This document shows positions 1 to 11,709 of a stretch of DNA of 64,000 nucleotides, piece by piece. Within the stretch, counting starts at the first letter, position 1; every line of letters starts with the position of its first letter. Below the pieces are notes generated by a model. It searched no databases. It saw nothing but the letters and a program-made list of their open reading frames with translations, and had not been told where the DNA came from. The DNA lies in contig NW_004454178.1 of assembly GCF_000283155.1 (NCBI RefSeq), positions 23,013,191-23,077,190 of the forward strand, written 5' to 3'. Source of the DNA: Ceratotherium simum simum (Eukaryota > Chordata > Mammalia > Perissodactyla > Rhinocerotidae). A program made the translations under genes and the position numbers.

Positions 1-814
1 ATGGAAGAGTCTGAGAGCTTCGGGAACGCATTCACATAAATTCTAATCCTCGCCAGCACACGACCAGTGCTAATGGAATCCTGGGCCTCTCCTCTGCTCT
101 CACCCCTCACTACCTGGCTTTGCCTCGTCTTCTGTTTTCTGTCTCAGCCTCCGCCTTGGGGAGGTGTGAAAGGAAACCAGCCCCCGCCCCAGCTGATTGC
201 CGCACACAGAGGGCATTTTTGTGCAAGGCCAAGGCTGGACATGACCAGCGTGGCAATCAGGGCTCTGGACATGTGGCTCACCCTCTCCCACCCAGTTTTC
301 TTGCCTAATCTCAGCCAGGGTCCCCTGTGTGTTCCTTTCTCTGCTTTCCCAGCCATTGTCCGAGGCCTGGCGGAAGAGAGCCTTTCCCGATGCTTCCCGC
401 AGTCCTGGAATGTATAATGAAGTCACCAGCCTGCGAAAGAAAAGGCCTCTGTTTCTGTGGGTGATGGGGCTCGATTCCAGGATGTGCATTATGCAGCTCT
501 GATCCTCAGAAATAAAGTGGTGACTGTTAGGGGCATGTCATCTGGCCTGGCAGCTCTCAGCGGGGACATTTCATTTCTGCTCTATGAGTTCCTTTACACC
601 CTCTGATTGTCTCTGTGGCTATGTGACCACACGATGGCCCATTGCTTTTCTGTCATGATGGTTTGTGCCACCCAGAAGGAATGACAGAGGGGCTCCCGGA
701 GGCTGTTGGGGCCCATGGCGGCTCTCACTCCAGGCCCAGATGACATGCTCTCTTCACCTGCAGCGAAGACCAGAGATGTCACCCTATCTCTGCTCCTGGG
801 GACGGTTTATGGTG
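1..814. other. Unassigned single-copy-like sequence
   Basis: No repeat family, exon or RNA gene recognised. Open frames on both strands are under 130 codons, overlap one another and have no family signature. Base composition is mixed and moderately GC-rich. Confidence 0.4.
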
Positions 815-960
815 CCACCTTTATCATATATTAGGTTTCCATATACACCTACGTCTGTCTCTGAGCAATTTATTTCACATCATTAGTCTATTCCATTCCT
901 GTAGTCTGTTTGTCTGTTCTCAGACCAATTCCACACTATTTTAACCAGCTTGGCCTCTTT
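815..960 (-). mobile_element. L1M LINE-1 ORF2 fragment, reverse
   Basis: Read on the minus strand, the segment resembles the C-terminal part of L1 ORF2, including an Asn-Arg-Gln-Thr-Asp stretch typical of the region just before the end of the reverse-transcriptase domain. On the plus strand the matching words are TTTATCATATATTA and ACCAATTCCACACTATTTTA. It is truncated at both ends and decayed, so it has no coding capacity. Confidence 0.6.
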
Positions 961-1639
961 TGAAGTCCCCAGGGCCCTATCCCCATGGAAACATCTGTCA
1001 GTCTTGAAGGTGCAATTCTCCAATCCCTGGAAAGTCTCTTCTCTTCTCCATCTGTGCATCTATAATTATCTGCTTTGGGGTTCCTGTAGGACTTTGACCA
1101 TTTTGGTGCCCTCTAATTTTCTAGGTACCCCAAAATATAGCCAAGGAATGACGACTGTGAGTTTATGGTTAATGCTCTCCTAAAAAGAGCCCTTTCAACT
1201 GGGCTAATTGTTTCTACAAGCCAAATCTGCCTTCAAAATAGCCAGGCTCCTAAGTCATTCTTTAGGGACTTCTGTAGAGCATGACTTTAACGACTAGTGA
1301 CTTGAGATGGCAATTCTGGTTTCTTCGTCGTGAATGTCCACGCCCTCCTCCCACAGACCTGACGCAGTGCTCTGTCCTTGGAGTCCTGGTTGTCCCCATA
1401 TGCTGTGGATAATGAAGGAACAGTGTTGAGGCTGTAGAGTCTGGATGGTCATGGGCCCCTGGCAGTGATCTGGTCATCTGTCTCTTTATAGACACTGCCC
1501 AGATGGGCAGTTCAGTAGAACACACCATCTCTGAAGCCTCCAGCTTATAACAATATTGCCCTCTATGATTGTATAACACTATACAATTTTAAAAGAACAT
1601 TTACTTATTGTGTTAGACCCTTAGTGCCTTCTGATGAAG
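961..1639. other. Unassigned sequence
   Basis: Nothing recognised. A 105-codon minus-strand frame at 1262-1579 has no family signature and looks like chance. Confidence 0.35.
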
Positions 1640-1740
1640 TATTCAAGGCCCATTTTGAAGGTGGAGAAACCGAGGTGTGGAGGTGATACGTGATTTCCCA
1701 TGATCCCACAGCCCATGAGTGATGAACAGACTTGGAAAAG
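1640..1740 (-). repeat. MIR-like SINE fragment (weak)
   Basis: Resembles the reverse of the MIR core (GGTGGAGAAACCGAGGTGTGG, then a CCCACAGCCCATGAGTG-like stretch matching the usual 'cacacagctagtaagtg'). Degenerate and short, so the call is tentative. Confidence 0.35.
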
Positions 1741-1771
1741 ACCTTGGCTTTGCTGACCTACCCTGTGTACC

Positions 1772-2001
1772 TGTCTTAGTCTGCTGGGGCTGCCATAACA
1801 AAATACCACAGGCCGGGTGGCTTCAACAACAGGAATTTATATGTCTCTTCTTATTAGGAGACGTCCTTTCAGATCAGGACCCCACCTTTATGACCTCATT
1901 TAACCGAAATTACCTCCTAAAGATTCTGTCTCCAAATACAGTCACATTAGGGGTTAGGACTTCAACGTATGAATTTGGGGGGACACAACTCAGTCCATAG
2001 C
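1772..2001 (-). mobile_element. MLT1A-type MaLR LTR, internally deleted
   Basis: Begins with the reverse 3' end of an MLT1A LTR (TGTCTTAGTCTGCTGGGGC, CATAACAAAATACCAC) and ends with its reverse 5' end (CCAAATACAGTCACATTAGG, TCAGTCCATAGCA). The middle of the usual 370-base LTR is missing, leaving about 230 bases. It is a non-coding solo LTR of the ERVL-MaLR group and directly abuts another MLT1 in the same orientation. Confidence 0.85.
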
Positions 2002-2444
2002 ACTGCTGTAACATGTTACCACACACTTGGTGGCTTAAAACAACATAAATTTACTATCTCAAAGTTCTGGAGGGCCAAAGTCTAAAATCAAGGTTTCTGC
2101 AGGGCTGGTTCCTTCTGGAGGCTTCAGGGGAGAATCTGTTCTCTTGCCTTTACAGCTCCTAGGGACTGCCTGTGTTCCTCGGCTCACGGCTCCCTCCTTG
2201 CATCCCTCCAACCTCTTGTTCCATCATCGAATCTCAGCTCCTGACTCTGATTTCCTGGCTCCCTCCTATAAAGACCTTGTGATTACACTGAGCCCCCTCG
2301 GATAATCCAGGATAATCTTCCCATCGCAAGATCCTTAACTTAATCACATTTGCAAAGCCCCTTTTGCCACATAAGGTGACATATTCACAGGTTCCAGGCA
2401 TTAAGGCATGAATCTCTTTGGAGCCATTATTCAGCCTCCCACAC
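2002..2444 (-). mobile_element. MLT1-type MaLR LTR (older subfamily)
   Basis: Minus-strand LTR recognised by CTGCTGTAACATGTTACCAC, GGTGGCTTAAAACAACA, AGTTCTGGAGG and, near its far end, GATAATCCAGGATAATCTTCC and CCTTAACTTAATCACATTTG. The last two words point to the MLT1B-D range rather than MLT1A. The outermost bases next to the preceding LTR are missing. Confidence 0.85.
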
Positions 2445-2844
2445 TGCCTTTACTCCTCTAGACCACAGATCTCTCTTCCATAAAATAAGGAAGTAGAAGA
2501 GGAAGAACCCTAAGACACTCACAGACTTTCTCCCACTGTGGCTTGTGGTTAGCGGTGCTCAGATGGGCAAGTTCTGACTTGCCACACGTATACACGTCAC
2601 CCGCCTGCCACACTTCAGTGGCTGGGAGCACAAATGAGGTTACATCTCTGTTAGGTCATAGTGTTTCTCCTTGTACAGTCTTTGTACTTTCTTAGAACAC
2701 CTCTGTGTCAATGCTTTTGCTCGTCAACATTATTTTCCACTTTTGGGAAAACTTCAAGATGAATACATTTTGTTCAAATATTAGACAACATTCCATTTTT
2801 TTGGAATTTCTCATTTTTTCTGCAGGCGTTGATTAGAGTGTGTT
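2445..2844. other. Unassigned sequence
   Basis: No repeat or gene recognised. The second half is AT-rich. Confidence 0.35.
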
Positions 2845-2925
2845 CACATTCATTCCTTCATTGCATAAATGTTTCCTAACACTTGTGTACCAAGCACTGT
2901 GCAAGATTGCACAGATGCCCACAAG
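2845..2925 (-). repeat. L2 LINE 3'-end fragment, reverse
   Basis: CATTCATTCCTTCATTGCAT followed by ACCAAGCACTGTGCAAG matches the reverse complement of the L2 3' terminus ('ttcattcattcaacaaat...ccaggcactgt'). About 80 bases survive. Confidence 0.5.
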
Positions 2926-3464
2926 TCAACATGAGGAAGTAAGAAAAAACGGTGGGGATTCAGGACACCTGGTGTATCCATCAGGGAACTGGCAGGAAGC
3001 ACAGTTCAAAGGAAGAGACTCTAGTGAAAGGATTCCTTGCCTTGCCCAGAGGTGTGGGCAGGGCTAGCGGACCACATAAGAGATGGTGGGGACCTTCACC
3101 TCAGTGGTCAGTGTCATCATCGCAAGGGCCACGGGGACAAGTGAAGACAGGTGAGAGCTGGAACCCTAGAGGAGGGAGGTGTCGTGGTGAAGGGTCAGAG
3201 CTACTGTCAGAGACAGGATGTCAAAACAGGGAGTGAGTGGGAAGAAAAATCCCAGCCTCTATCTCCTCCCACCCTCTTATCTTATGCCAGTGCCTCCCTT
3301 TGACGGAACCCACCCAGAAGCCAGCCAGGAAGTGTTATCAGAAGATGCAACTATCAGGATTAGTCTCCAGGGACACAGACAGGGCAGAGAAAAGCAGAGA
3401 ATGGATCCTGCTCGGGTGAGATGGGGGAGGGAACCAAGAAGAACCAACCTTCCTGCCTTCTTGC
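2926..3464. other. Unassigned sequence
   Basis: Purine-rich stretch with several overlapping chance frames of 60-95 codons. No recognised repeat or protein family. Confidence 0.35.
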
Positions 3465-3560
3465 TTTCTCACTAAATAACTTTGTTTCCTTGGGCAAGTT
3501 ATATATTCTAGGTTTCTGTTTTCTTCACCTAAAAATGAACCAGAAAACTGCAATCTACTA
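3465..3560 (+). repeat. MIR fragment (weak)
   Basis: CCTTGGGCAAGTTATATATT followed by TTTCTTCACCTAAAAATGAA resembles the MIR core 'ccttgggcaagtcacttaac...tttcctcatctgtaaaatg'. Short and decayed. Confidence 0.45.
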
Positions 3561-4210
3561 GTTAAAGGATGATCTCTACCATCTAATGCAACTTTAATAA
3601 TCTATGGTTTGAGATACAGACAATAAAACTAGAAATACTTAGACATATAATATATATTCAACACACCACTAAGCCATATGTTTGTTTTCTGTAAATACAT
3701 GAAATACTGCGAAGATGTGGCTTTCTAGGCACCCCAATGTATAAATATATCAACTGAGTTTCCTTTGGTACGCATAATTCAAAGCTGACTTCCACAGAGT
3801 TAAGAGGAAAATCAACAATTAAGAGCACATTCTAGCACTTGGTCTGGACTGATTTCTTTAGGGGTTTGGGGGGATGTGACTATTCAAACTTCCTTGGGAT
3901 TTTAATCTTCACACAGATAGCTGTCATAAAAAATAATGAAGCTCATGAAGCAAACTGCACTCTGATGGCAGCCTTCTCTCCTTACAAGCTATAAATTCAC
4001 TGACAAGACAGACGGTTACCAACATGCACGCGAGGAAGAGTTTTGCAAAAAGCAAGGGCTGTATCTGCAGCTTGTGCCTCCCAGGGGAAAGGAATGAGGC
4101 CTCTCCACCCGTGTCCTGGATACAGCAGTGGAGTCTGACAGTTGCCAGCACAATGCTATTTTGTGATAGTCTAATAATGCCTTTGAACAGAGACAGCCAT
4201 CAGCAACAAA
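3561..4210. other. Unassigned AT-rich sequence
   Basis: No family recognised. AT-rich up to about 3,850, then mixed. Short frames only. Confidence 0.35.
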
Positions 4211-4226
4211 TAAAAATACTGTGATG

Positions 4227-4440
4227 ATGGTCCGGCCCGTGGCTTAGCGGTTAAGTGCGCGCGCTCCGCTACTGGCGGCCCGGGTTCGGATCCTGGGCAC
4301 GCACTGACGCACCGCTTCTCCGGCCATGCTGAGGCTGCGTCCCACATACAGCAACTAGAAGGATGTGCAGTTATGACATACAACTATCTACTGGGGCTTT
4401 GGAGGAAAAATAAATAAATAAAATTATAAAAAAAAAAAAA
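4227..4440 (+). mobile_element. ERE SINE, type with CTACTGGGGCTTT tail
   Basis: Full-length tRNA-derived SINE. The 5' tRNA-like half carries a Pol III A box (GTGGCTTAGCGGTTAAGTGC) and B box (GGGTTCGGATCC). The 3' half ends CAACTATCTACTGGGGCTTT, then AATAAATAAA and poly(A). An intact duplication, TAAAAATACTGTGATG (4211-4226), is matched after the tail (AAAATACTGTGATG, ending 4450). CpGs in GTGCGCGCGCTCCG are kept, suggesting a fairly young copy. Confidence 0.95.
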
Positions 4441-4450
4441 TACTGTGATG

Positions 4451-4718
4451 CATTTGGAGAGCGTAAGGGAAGCCAACTTTCCACTGTTTGATGACATCCT
4501 CAGTTGTTAACCCTCTGGCCCTGAGCTCAGAGAGGCTGACCTTGCTAGAAGTTATCTTCTGGACTCATGCCACTGGGAGGTTTTCTTTCTTGTCATTGCA
4601 ATGGCAATGTCTTCACCCCTCCCCTGGTGCCATGGCCAGGTTTCGAGATAGAGTTACCAGAGGAAAATAATAACAACTGATTGAAAGGGGTTGGTTGTTA
4701 GTTCAAAAACGAATACAT
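4451..4718. other. Unassigned sequence between two EREs
   Basis: No repeat or gene recognised in these 268 bases. The final AAAAACGAATACATG is the 5' target-site duplication of the next SINE. Confidence 0.35.
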
Positions 4719-4902
4719 GGGGCCAGCCCTGTGGCCTAGTGGTTAAGTTTGGCACATTCCTCTTCAGCGGCTGGGGTTTGGTTCCCAGGCATAGACCTAC
4801 ACCACTCGTCAGGGGCCATGCTGTGGTGGTGACCCACATACAAAATAGAGGAAGATTGGCATAGATGTTAGCTCAGGGCAAATCTTCCTCAAAAAAAAAA
4901 AA
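4719..4902 (+). mobile_element. ERE SINE, monomeric GTTAGCTCAGGG tail
   Basis: Starts GGGGCCAGCCCTGTGGCC with GGTTAAGTTTGG. The 3' part has a single GAGGAAGATTGGC...GTTAGCTCAGGGC module, then TCTTCCTC and poly(A). The flanks AAAAACGAATACATG and AAAAAGACTACATG are an imperfect duplication. CpGs in the tRNA half are mostly lost, so it is older than the 4227 copy. Confidence 0.93.
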
Positions 4903-5093
4903 GACTACATGTATGGAAGTTTCTGGAAGGACACACAGGCAACACCGTATCTCCTGGGAAATAATAGGAGTTCTCCTAGGAGGGAGAATTGAAGTCCTGG
5001 AGTAAGAGGAAGAATTTTATCTTCATTATATATCCTTTAGTTCTGTCTAAATGTTTGTCATGTGTGTACTACTTTTTTAATTAAAAAACACTC
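4903..5093 (+). mobile_element. L1M 3'-end fragment
   Basis: TTTCTGGAAGGACACACAGG, then a TTTTATCTTC...GTACTACTTTTTTAATTAAA end, resembles the 3' UTR of old L1M elements in sense orientation. The upstream ERE appears to have inserted at its 5' boundary. Confidence 0.5.
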
Positions 5094-6299
5094 TTCTGAG
5101 GCCTTGGACCGTTCCACAAGCTCTGGTCCTCAGATTTTCAGTGAGAGTTATTGGCCACAGAATGGATTGCGGAGAATCTGTGATACGTTTGCACACATCA
5201 TACAGCCCTGTGAAGGTATGATGAATGAGTTTACTTAGAATTCATAGAATCAATATAAATAAAATCAAAAGGCTATAAAACTCCGGAAGAAGGCCATCAC
5301 TAAGTGCACTGACAGGCCCGGCTAGAGGCAACTGGGATTGCTCAGCTTACAGACATGACTGATGCCATGTGAACAGAGTGGAAGGTCCTGCAATCAGTTA
5401 GCTGAACGCAAGAATGAATGTTTCTCTGGCAGGAGAGGACATTACTGTGGGCAGCGTGGCCACTGCCAGCTCCTCCTACTTAATGACATTTCCGCTCGTA
5501 GATTCTTTTTGGTTTTGAGGCCTTCCATCACCCCCTGACTTTTTTCCAAAGAGTGGAAAGAGAGCAGAGGCGACTTCTGGGTGCCTGCACTGGTCTTGGA
5601 GTCTCCATTACGTTTTTACTCAGGGATGTTCCCCCTGGGGCGGAATGCAAAGCTTCCGAAAGCCATGATTTTGGAAATACTCCACCTTAACCATTTAACC
5701 TTTGGACCCAAGCCCATGATGACCTCTGCTCCGAGGCTACTCTTGAGTTTTAGCTTCAGGATCCAATGGCCCTCTCTGTGTTTCAATCCCATTCCAACAT
5801 CCTGACTCCATCCTTTTTTCCAAGCTCTCCGAATCCAGCTCTTGTCCTAACCCTGGGATTTGACCGAGTCCTCTCCCCTGTTTCAGATGCCACCACTTCT
5901 TGGAGCCAAAGGTCCAGGTTACCTGTGTTCCCCTGGCTCAGGCTAATCTGGCGAAGAAAAATCCGTGGCAAAGGAAATGAGTTAGAAATTTTAAGTAAAT
6001 TGAATGAGGAAAGAAATCTGGAAAAAAATTGACAAAAAATAACTGTTACAAAACCATCTTTGTAGTGCATAAAAGTTACCTATACTTAAAATATTCATTA
6101 CCAGCAAAACTGTTGTCTCAACCAAATGGTCATGTTGACCAATGTGCTTTCTACCAAACTGCTTTCAGGCAAATTGTTTTCAGCTATATTGTTTGTTACC
6201 CTGTGTTTCAGCCAGATCTTCACTCAACTTTGTCATGTCCTGATTTCACCTAGAACACTTCCCTCACGAACTCAACTTCCATCTCCAGCACCAAGCACC
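5094..6299. other. Unassigned sequence
   Basis: About 1.2 kb without a recognised repeat. Open frames (74-95 codons) show no family signature. The AT-rich part near 6,000-6,190 has recurring short words (ACCAAACTG, GACCAATG) that may be a decayed DNA transposon, but I cannot name one. Confidence 0.3.
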
Positions 6300-6720
6300 A
6301 TTGTAAGGTCAGACATGAACCAGGAATTGCGGAAACTCCATTCTTTTCAGGAAGAGCTACAGGCCAATTGATAAGTGGTCAAAGACATCTGTAAACTTTT
6401 GGCCAATGAACTCCACTAGCAAGAGGACCATGTGAGCAAAAAACCTGGACCAGCTCCCCTCCTTCCCCATCTGAACCAGCCCTGCCTCAAGCTGGGGAAG
6501 ATATCTGAATCCATTCCTTCCTACGGTCTACACCTCCTGCACCTCTCTTCCAGTCCCTTAATAAGAACTCTGTTTAAGCCTCCACTAAGCTCCCCTGTAC
6601 CCAACACCCATCCTAACCTTCTGCTCAGTGAATTCCTTGATTTCTCTAATTTGGGGACACTTAACTCTCTTCTCTCCAGCTTCTCAATTCTGAAGATGGC
6701 CATCGAGGTACCACAACACT
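6300..6720 (+). other. Possible solo LTR-like segment (unresolved)
   Basis: Starts TTGTAAGGTCAGACATGAAC and contains CCCTTAATAAGAACTCTG, which resembles an LTR poly(A) signal region followed by pyrimidine-rich sequence. This layout suits a solitary ERV1-type LTR, but no family or target duplication was identified. A chance resemblance is possible. Confidence 0.25.
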
Positions 6721-7906
6721 GAGATCCACCCTCACGTCAGGGTTCCCATATGGAACATCTTCATCCTACAAAACTTTGCTCAGTTTGGGGGACAACTCCC
6801 AAAATGAGGATTTTCTGCAGTCACATTAAGGACATCCTAGTAGATCATCTAATACAGTTTTCTTCCCTTTTGGTTTGTGATTTTTATCTAACTTTGGAAT
6901 CCCTCTTTATAAATTGAAAGCTAGGAAGTGAACATTGTGGAGAAAGAGAGAAAGGGAAGCAGAAGATCCTTGTCCTAGAATTTCAGACACGTGAATGACC
7001 TGGAACGTCATTGTCCAACTGCTACCAGATGCACAGATTGTCTCTCCACTAGCCGCTGCTTGAAGACCTGGGAAGGCAGGCACTCCCTGATTCTTTTCTT
7101 TTTCACACTCAAAATGCCTTGATTGTTCCTTACAGTTTTTTTCCTCCTCCCTTTGACAGACACCTTTTTTATTAACTCTAGGTCCCTTTTACACCCTTAG
7201 TCTTTATTTCTACATAAGTAGTATTATTTAAGATTATTTTACTTGTTAGCTATAAAAACCTACTAGCTTAGGCAAAAGGAAGAATTATGGGAAGAGTGCA
7301 TGTAATCAAAGGAGCAGTTGACCAACGCAAGCATGGAAAAGTCAGGGTGCAGCTGAAACCACCACCATCAGGACTCAGATGCTGCATGGCTGTCTCCCTC
7401 TTCTCCCATCTCAGCCTCTCTCTGCTTCCCAGCTTCATTCCCTCTCTCTCTGAGCTGCTTTCCCCACACGGTTAGAAACATGGTGGCCAGCACCTATTAA
7501 GTTGGATATCTTGGGTCTCTCACCATCAGACAGACTTCCTCAGGTGCCATGCGGAAGGCCCTAGGGAGGTGTGCTGAATGGCCTGGCCTGGGTTAGGTGC
7601 TTATACGAGACTCAGCCTGTGAGTCAATGTATGTTAGCTCTTGGCTCTGACTCCGCTAACACTGGAGACTCAAGCCCATCCACACACTGGAATGGAAGTG
7701 CTATCACCAAAGAGCTGGACAGACAGAACAATAGGTGTCCCCTACGTAACATTATTATTACATCTTATGTGACAATAACGAATAGCTATGACCATAACAG
7801 GGAATATTGGCTGGCTAAGGTGGGCCAGATTCCTAGTGTAGACAACAGTGTCTTCCACCTGAATTGTTTGCATCTAGAATTATGCATGGAGACTTTTGCG
7901 TAGTGA
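6721..7906. other. Unassigned sequence
   Basis: No repeat or exon recognised over about 1.2 kb. A pyrimidine-rich patch lies at 7,390-7,460. Longest frame is 110 codons with no family signature. Confidence 0.35.
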
Positions 7907-8397
7907 GGTAGGCAGAATAGTGGCTCCCAAAGATATCAACATCCTAATCCCTAGAACCTGGGAATATGTTACATTACGGGGCAAAGGGCAATTAAGATTA
8001 ATATCATTTGACCTTAAAATAGGAAGATGATCCTGGATTATCTGAGTGGGTCCGATATAATCACCAGGATCCTCAAATGTGAAAGAGGGAGGCAGGAGAG
8101 TCAGGGTCAGAGCGATGTGATGTAAGAAACATGCGATTGGACATCGTTGGCTTTGAAGACAGAATAGGACCACAGGGCAGGGAATGCCAGGGGCCTCTAG
8201 AAGCTGGAAAAGGCAAGAAAACAGATTCTCCCTTAGAGCCTTCAGTAGGAACACAGCTTTGCTAACACCTTGATTTTAGCCAGTAAGATCCGTTTTGGAC
8301 TTCTGACCTCTAGAATTGTGAGATTAAAAATTTGTGTTGTTTTAAGCCACCGAGTTTGTGATCATTTGTTACAGCAGCCATAGGGAGCTGATATACA
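7907..8397 (+). mobile_element. MLT1 LTR (C/D-like), nearly complete
   Basis: Starts GGTAGGCAGAATAGTGGCTC and runs through CCTAATCCCTAGAACCTG, GATGATCCTGGATTATCTG, GGCCTCTAGAAGCTGGAAAA and ACACCTTGATTTTAGCC. It ends GTTGTTTTAAGCCACCGAG and TTACAGCAGCCATAGGGAG. At about 490 bases it is close to full length. It is a non-coding solo LTR of the MaLR group. Confidence 0.9.
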
Positions 8398-9433
8398 TAG
8401 TAATGGGGTTGTAGGGAAGATCTTAGTTTGGGGAGATGGGTCATCATAGCAGATAAAGGAGAAGGAAGAGTAATAGGGTCTCTGTTCCCTTCCACAGCCC
8501 ATGTCCTTTGAACAAGGTTTGAGTCCCTATGTTTAGGTGATTTGTGCTGGGTGCTGATGGAACTGCTTTTATGAAAGAACCTCATGAGCCTCTGGACGTT
8601 GAGGGGCCATGTGACAAAGTGTGGCACCGAACTGGGGAGAAAGGCCCTTCTCCTCTCCTTTGTTTTGAACCCAGTTCCATTCTCGGCACAAGAAAAACCA
8701 TCAGCTTTGGAAACATCTGGAGGTGGCAGCCTTGGCATGGGTTATGTCTCTTACCATGATGAAAACCATCAGCTGAGGGAGCTCAGAGACCTTGCTGGAG
8801 TAATAGCCAATGGGAGGGGGCCAGAGAAGAACGGGAATAAATGAGGTGGATGAAGATGCACACAATATTGCAAATAAATTTAGGAGGTTCCCACAGAGCC
8901 CTTCTATGAATCCATCCAAGAGCCTAGATTAAGAACCACCAGAACCATACCTTCTTTGTATTTTCCCATTAAATCTGCTCAGCTCAATAGGACATAGACA
9001 GCAGCCAAAAAAGGAATTCTGTGGGCATCCTAAGATGACCATAGCACTCACCCTGACTTTCTTTGTTTATTATGACCCTGATCTCATGCTGAACTCCTAT
9101 CCTGATTTCAATATTGTTTCTCAACATTGATGCATGGAACTTAAGTACTTGACTATCCCATCATTTGAATCTCGGCTTTGTCCAGTGTTACCTCGAGTAA
9201 GAATCTCCCCCTCTCCCCAGTACAATTCCCTGTCCTCAGACACTTGATTGCTGCCCCCATCAGGCAAGCCTAGTCTTCCCATAAAATGGGTATTTGGAGG
9301 AACAAGTGGGCTTGAACCCAGGTACTGGCCATGACCTCAGTTCCTGAAGCCATCAGAAGTAATGGAGAAAAATTCCCCCAAATTCAAAACAGTCCACTCC
9401 TTTTCTCCTTCTCCAACAGTGATGGGAATTATA
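8398..9433. other. Unassigned sequence
   Basis: About 1 kb without a recognised element. A 142-codon minus-strand frame overlaps the end of the MLT1 LTR and so is partly repeat. Confidence 0.35.
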
Positions 9434-9447
9434 AAAATGTCTAATTT

Positions 9448-9698
9448 GGGGGCTGGCCCTGTGGTGTACTGGTTAAGTTCACGTGTTCCTGGTTTGGCAG
9501 CTTGGTGTTCACAGGTTCAGATCCTGGGCACGCACCTACACACCACTCATCAAGCCATGCTGTCGCGGTGACCCACATACAAAATAGAGGAAGATTGGCA
9601 CAGATGTTAGCTGAGGGACAATCTTACTCAGGCAAAAAGAGGAAGACTGGCAACAGATGTTAGCTCAGGGCCAATCTTCCTCACTAAAAAAAAAAAAA
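9448..9698 (+). mobile_element. ERE SINE, dimeric GTTAGCTCAGGG tail
   Basis: Begins GGGGGCTGGCCCTGTGGTG with GGTTAAGTTCACG and a B box ACAGGTTCAGATCC. The 3' half holds two tandem modules, GAGGAAGATTGGCACAGATG and GAGGAAGACTGGCAACAGAT, each followed by GTTAGCT. The duplication ATGTCTAATTT before and AGTCTAATTT after the poly(A) tail marks the insertion. Confidence 0.93.
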
Positions 9699-9710
9699 GT
9701 CTAATTTTTA

Positions 9711-10384
9711 TTTGGTCCGCTCATCAGTATTTCTAAACTGTCATGAACCAATTCCAACCCTATTAAGCAGAGACATAGATTAAAATCTATCTCTGTAATT
9801 TACGACATTAATCCTTTCTTGAGTCCAATGCTCCAAGGCTAAACCTGGCTTTGTGACATCAGAACCAGTTAATGACAAGAAGGCTAATGCTTGCTAAATA
9901 TGAATATTTCAGTTCATTTCTGCCAGTGCTCTCCTTTGCCATTTTTATCAGAAATCATCCCCCCAAAATTTTCCATTTTGGTGGGGAGACTTAAAGATGT
10001 GTGTCTGCATTGCGCTGAGCTCTGTGCCACATGTGTATCCATATGGCATCTGGCTTATTTCCTCCATTGGCACTAACCTCTCTCATGGACTTTCCAAAAG
10101 GCAAAGCAGACATTCTCTCCTGGTATGGTAACCATGAGCTCTGCCCAGATCACTTCCAATTAGAAGGAAAGAATGTTCTCCTACCCATTAAAAGAGTATG
10201 TCATTTTCTTCCACCCATCGATCACTGCTCCGTAGACTTCTATTAGAAACTGACGTTCCTTAGCAACTCCCTAGCAACAAAAGCTTACCTGAAATTTTAT
10301 GAGGCTTTCCAGAAATTGTTTTCTAAAAGGACTCATTCCTTCCCAACATTTTTACCCTTAAGGAAATAATTTTTCTTTATTGCT
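9711..10384. other. Unassigned sequence
   Basis: No repeat or gene recognised. Short chance frames only. Confidence 0.35.
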
Positions 10385-10545
10385 TTTCCTGATCATAAAA
10401 GTAATACAAACTTGCTTTAGAAAATTCAAGCAATACACAGATATGAAAGTAGAAATTCCCGGCTGATATGACTCCCCTCTCTGCCCTGCTCCCCTCACCA
10501 AAGAAAATCTCCCAACAAACATTGTTAAACAAGGTTGGTTTCTTA
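10385..10545 (-). mobile_element. L1M 3'-UTR fragment, reverse
   Basis: CATAAAAGTAATACAAACTTG, then AATTCAAGCAATACACAG and a pyrimidine-rich stretch, match the reverse of the L1ME/L1M5-type 3' region ('aaaagtaatacatgctc...aaattcaaacaatac'). Confidence 0.55.
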
Positions 10546-11300
10546 TTGTTGTCCTTGTTTTTAAATAGAGTTTAAGTAATTTTCAGAGGCAATAAGTAAG
10601 AAAACTATTTTTAGGTGTCAAAAATAGAAAGTGACCTCTTTGTTTTTAAAAAAGTTACTACCAGAATGCCTGAATTTTGGGTTGTTTTGTGGTGGTTTTC
10701 TTTTCTTTCCTAGACAAATAAATGTTCCCTTTATTCTGAATTTCAACTTTCTATCCACCAGAAATTTTATTTAAAGAGAGTAGATCAGAATGAGACTGAT
10801 GAAAGCATAGACTAGGTTGAAAGACTTCGTTAAGTTTGCCCAATCCAATAAGCTGTGTTATAGTGTGAGGTATAAAGATTGAAATGGGTTAACCTGAAGG
10901 ACAAAGATGAGGCGGTTACTCAGCAGCTATCACACCAATAAGATGAGCTGGAACCTTCTGTATCTGAAAATAACCAGACTGCTTTTTAAACCCAATGCAA
11001 TTAGAATTAGAAGGAAAAACAAGTTATCTCAACCTCACATATATCCTAAAACAGTCCAGAGTTGTTTCCTTTCTAACTGTGGGAAGCCTGAGCTATTAGA
11101 ATTTTTATATTACTGGCACTGAGGAAATTTGTGTAATATATGGGGTCTGGCATCTGTCTTGAGAAAAGCTTAGCATCTTAACTCTAGTTTTCCATATGTA
11201 AAATAAGTCAACATCCTAAAATAAGGTCATTTATTCTATAAGGAATAGACAAGATTAAACTGATGCTTAAATTATCATAGATTCCTCAAAAGAAGGAAAA
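10546..11300. other. Unassigned AT-rich sequence
   Basis: Nothing recognised. Contains runs such as GGTGGTTTTCTTTTCTTTCC and no long frame. Confidence 0.35.
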
Positions 11301-11575
11301 AACCTGCATTCTTATAGTCATCCATTCATTTAGGAAATATTATTAGGGATAAATTACTTTATCAGATCTGTTACCCAGACAGGTGAGAATAATGTGTTCA
11401 GAAAGCAGGGATCTTGCAAAAAAAAAAAAAAGAAAGAATAAATTCTTCATCAGACTCTTTGCTAGACTTTGAAGATTCCAAGATTAACGAGAAGAGACAA
11501 GTAAACAAACAATAATACCGCAAAATGCATGCTACAGTCATTGAGAGCATTTGCAAGGGCAGTGAATACACACTA
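11301..11575 (-). repeat. L2-like LINE fragment, reverse (weak)
   Basis: CATCCATTCATTTAGGAAATA near 11,320 and AAGTAAACAAACAATAATAC near 11,500 fit the reverse of the L2 3' region. The copy is broken by an A-run at 11,418-11,432 and is decayed. Confidence 0.4.
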
Positions 11576-11709
11576 AAAGGAAGTATATACTAAAAGAATA
11601 TACAAACCACAAATATGTCAACGAACATTTTCTCATTAGGAACAACTATAAGACCCTCTTCAAATTACCCACATAGCAATTTTTCATTTAAAAAAAAGGA
11701 TTTGATAAG

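Noticed and set aside
4227..4330. tRNA gene suggested by A and B boxes
   Set aside because: The boxes belong to the tRNA-derived head of an ERE SINE with a 3' tail and target duplication. No cloverleaf with an acceptor stem was seen.
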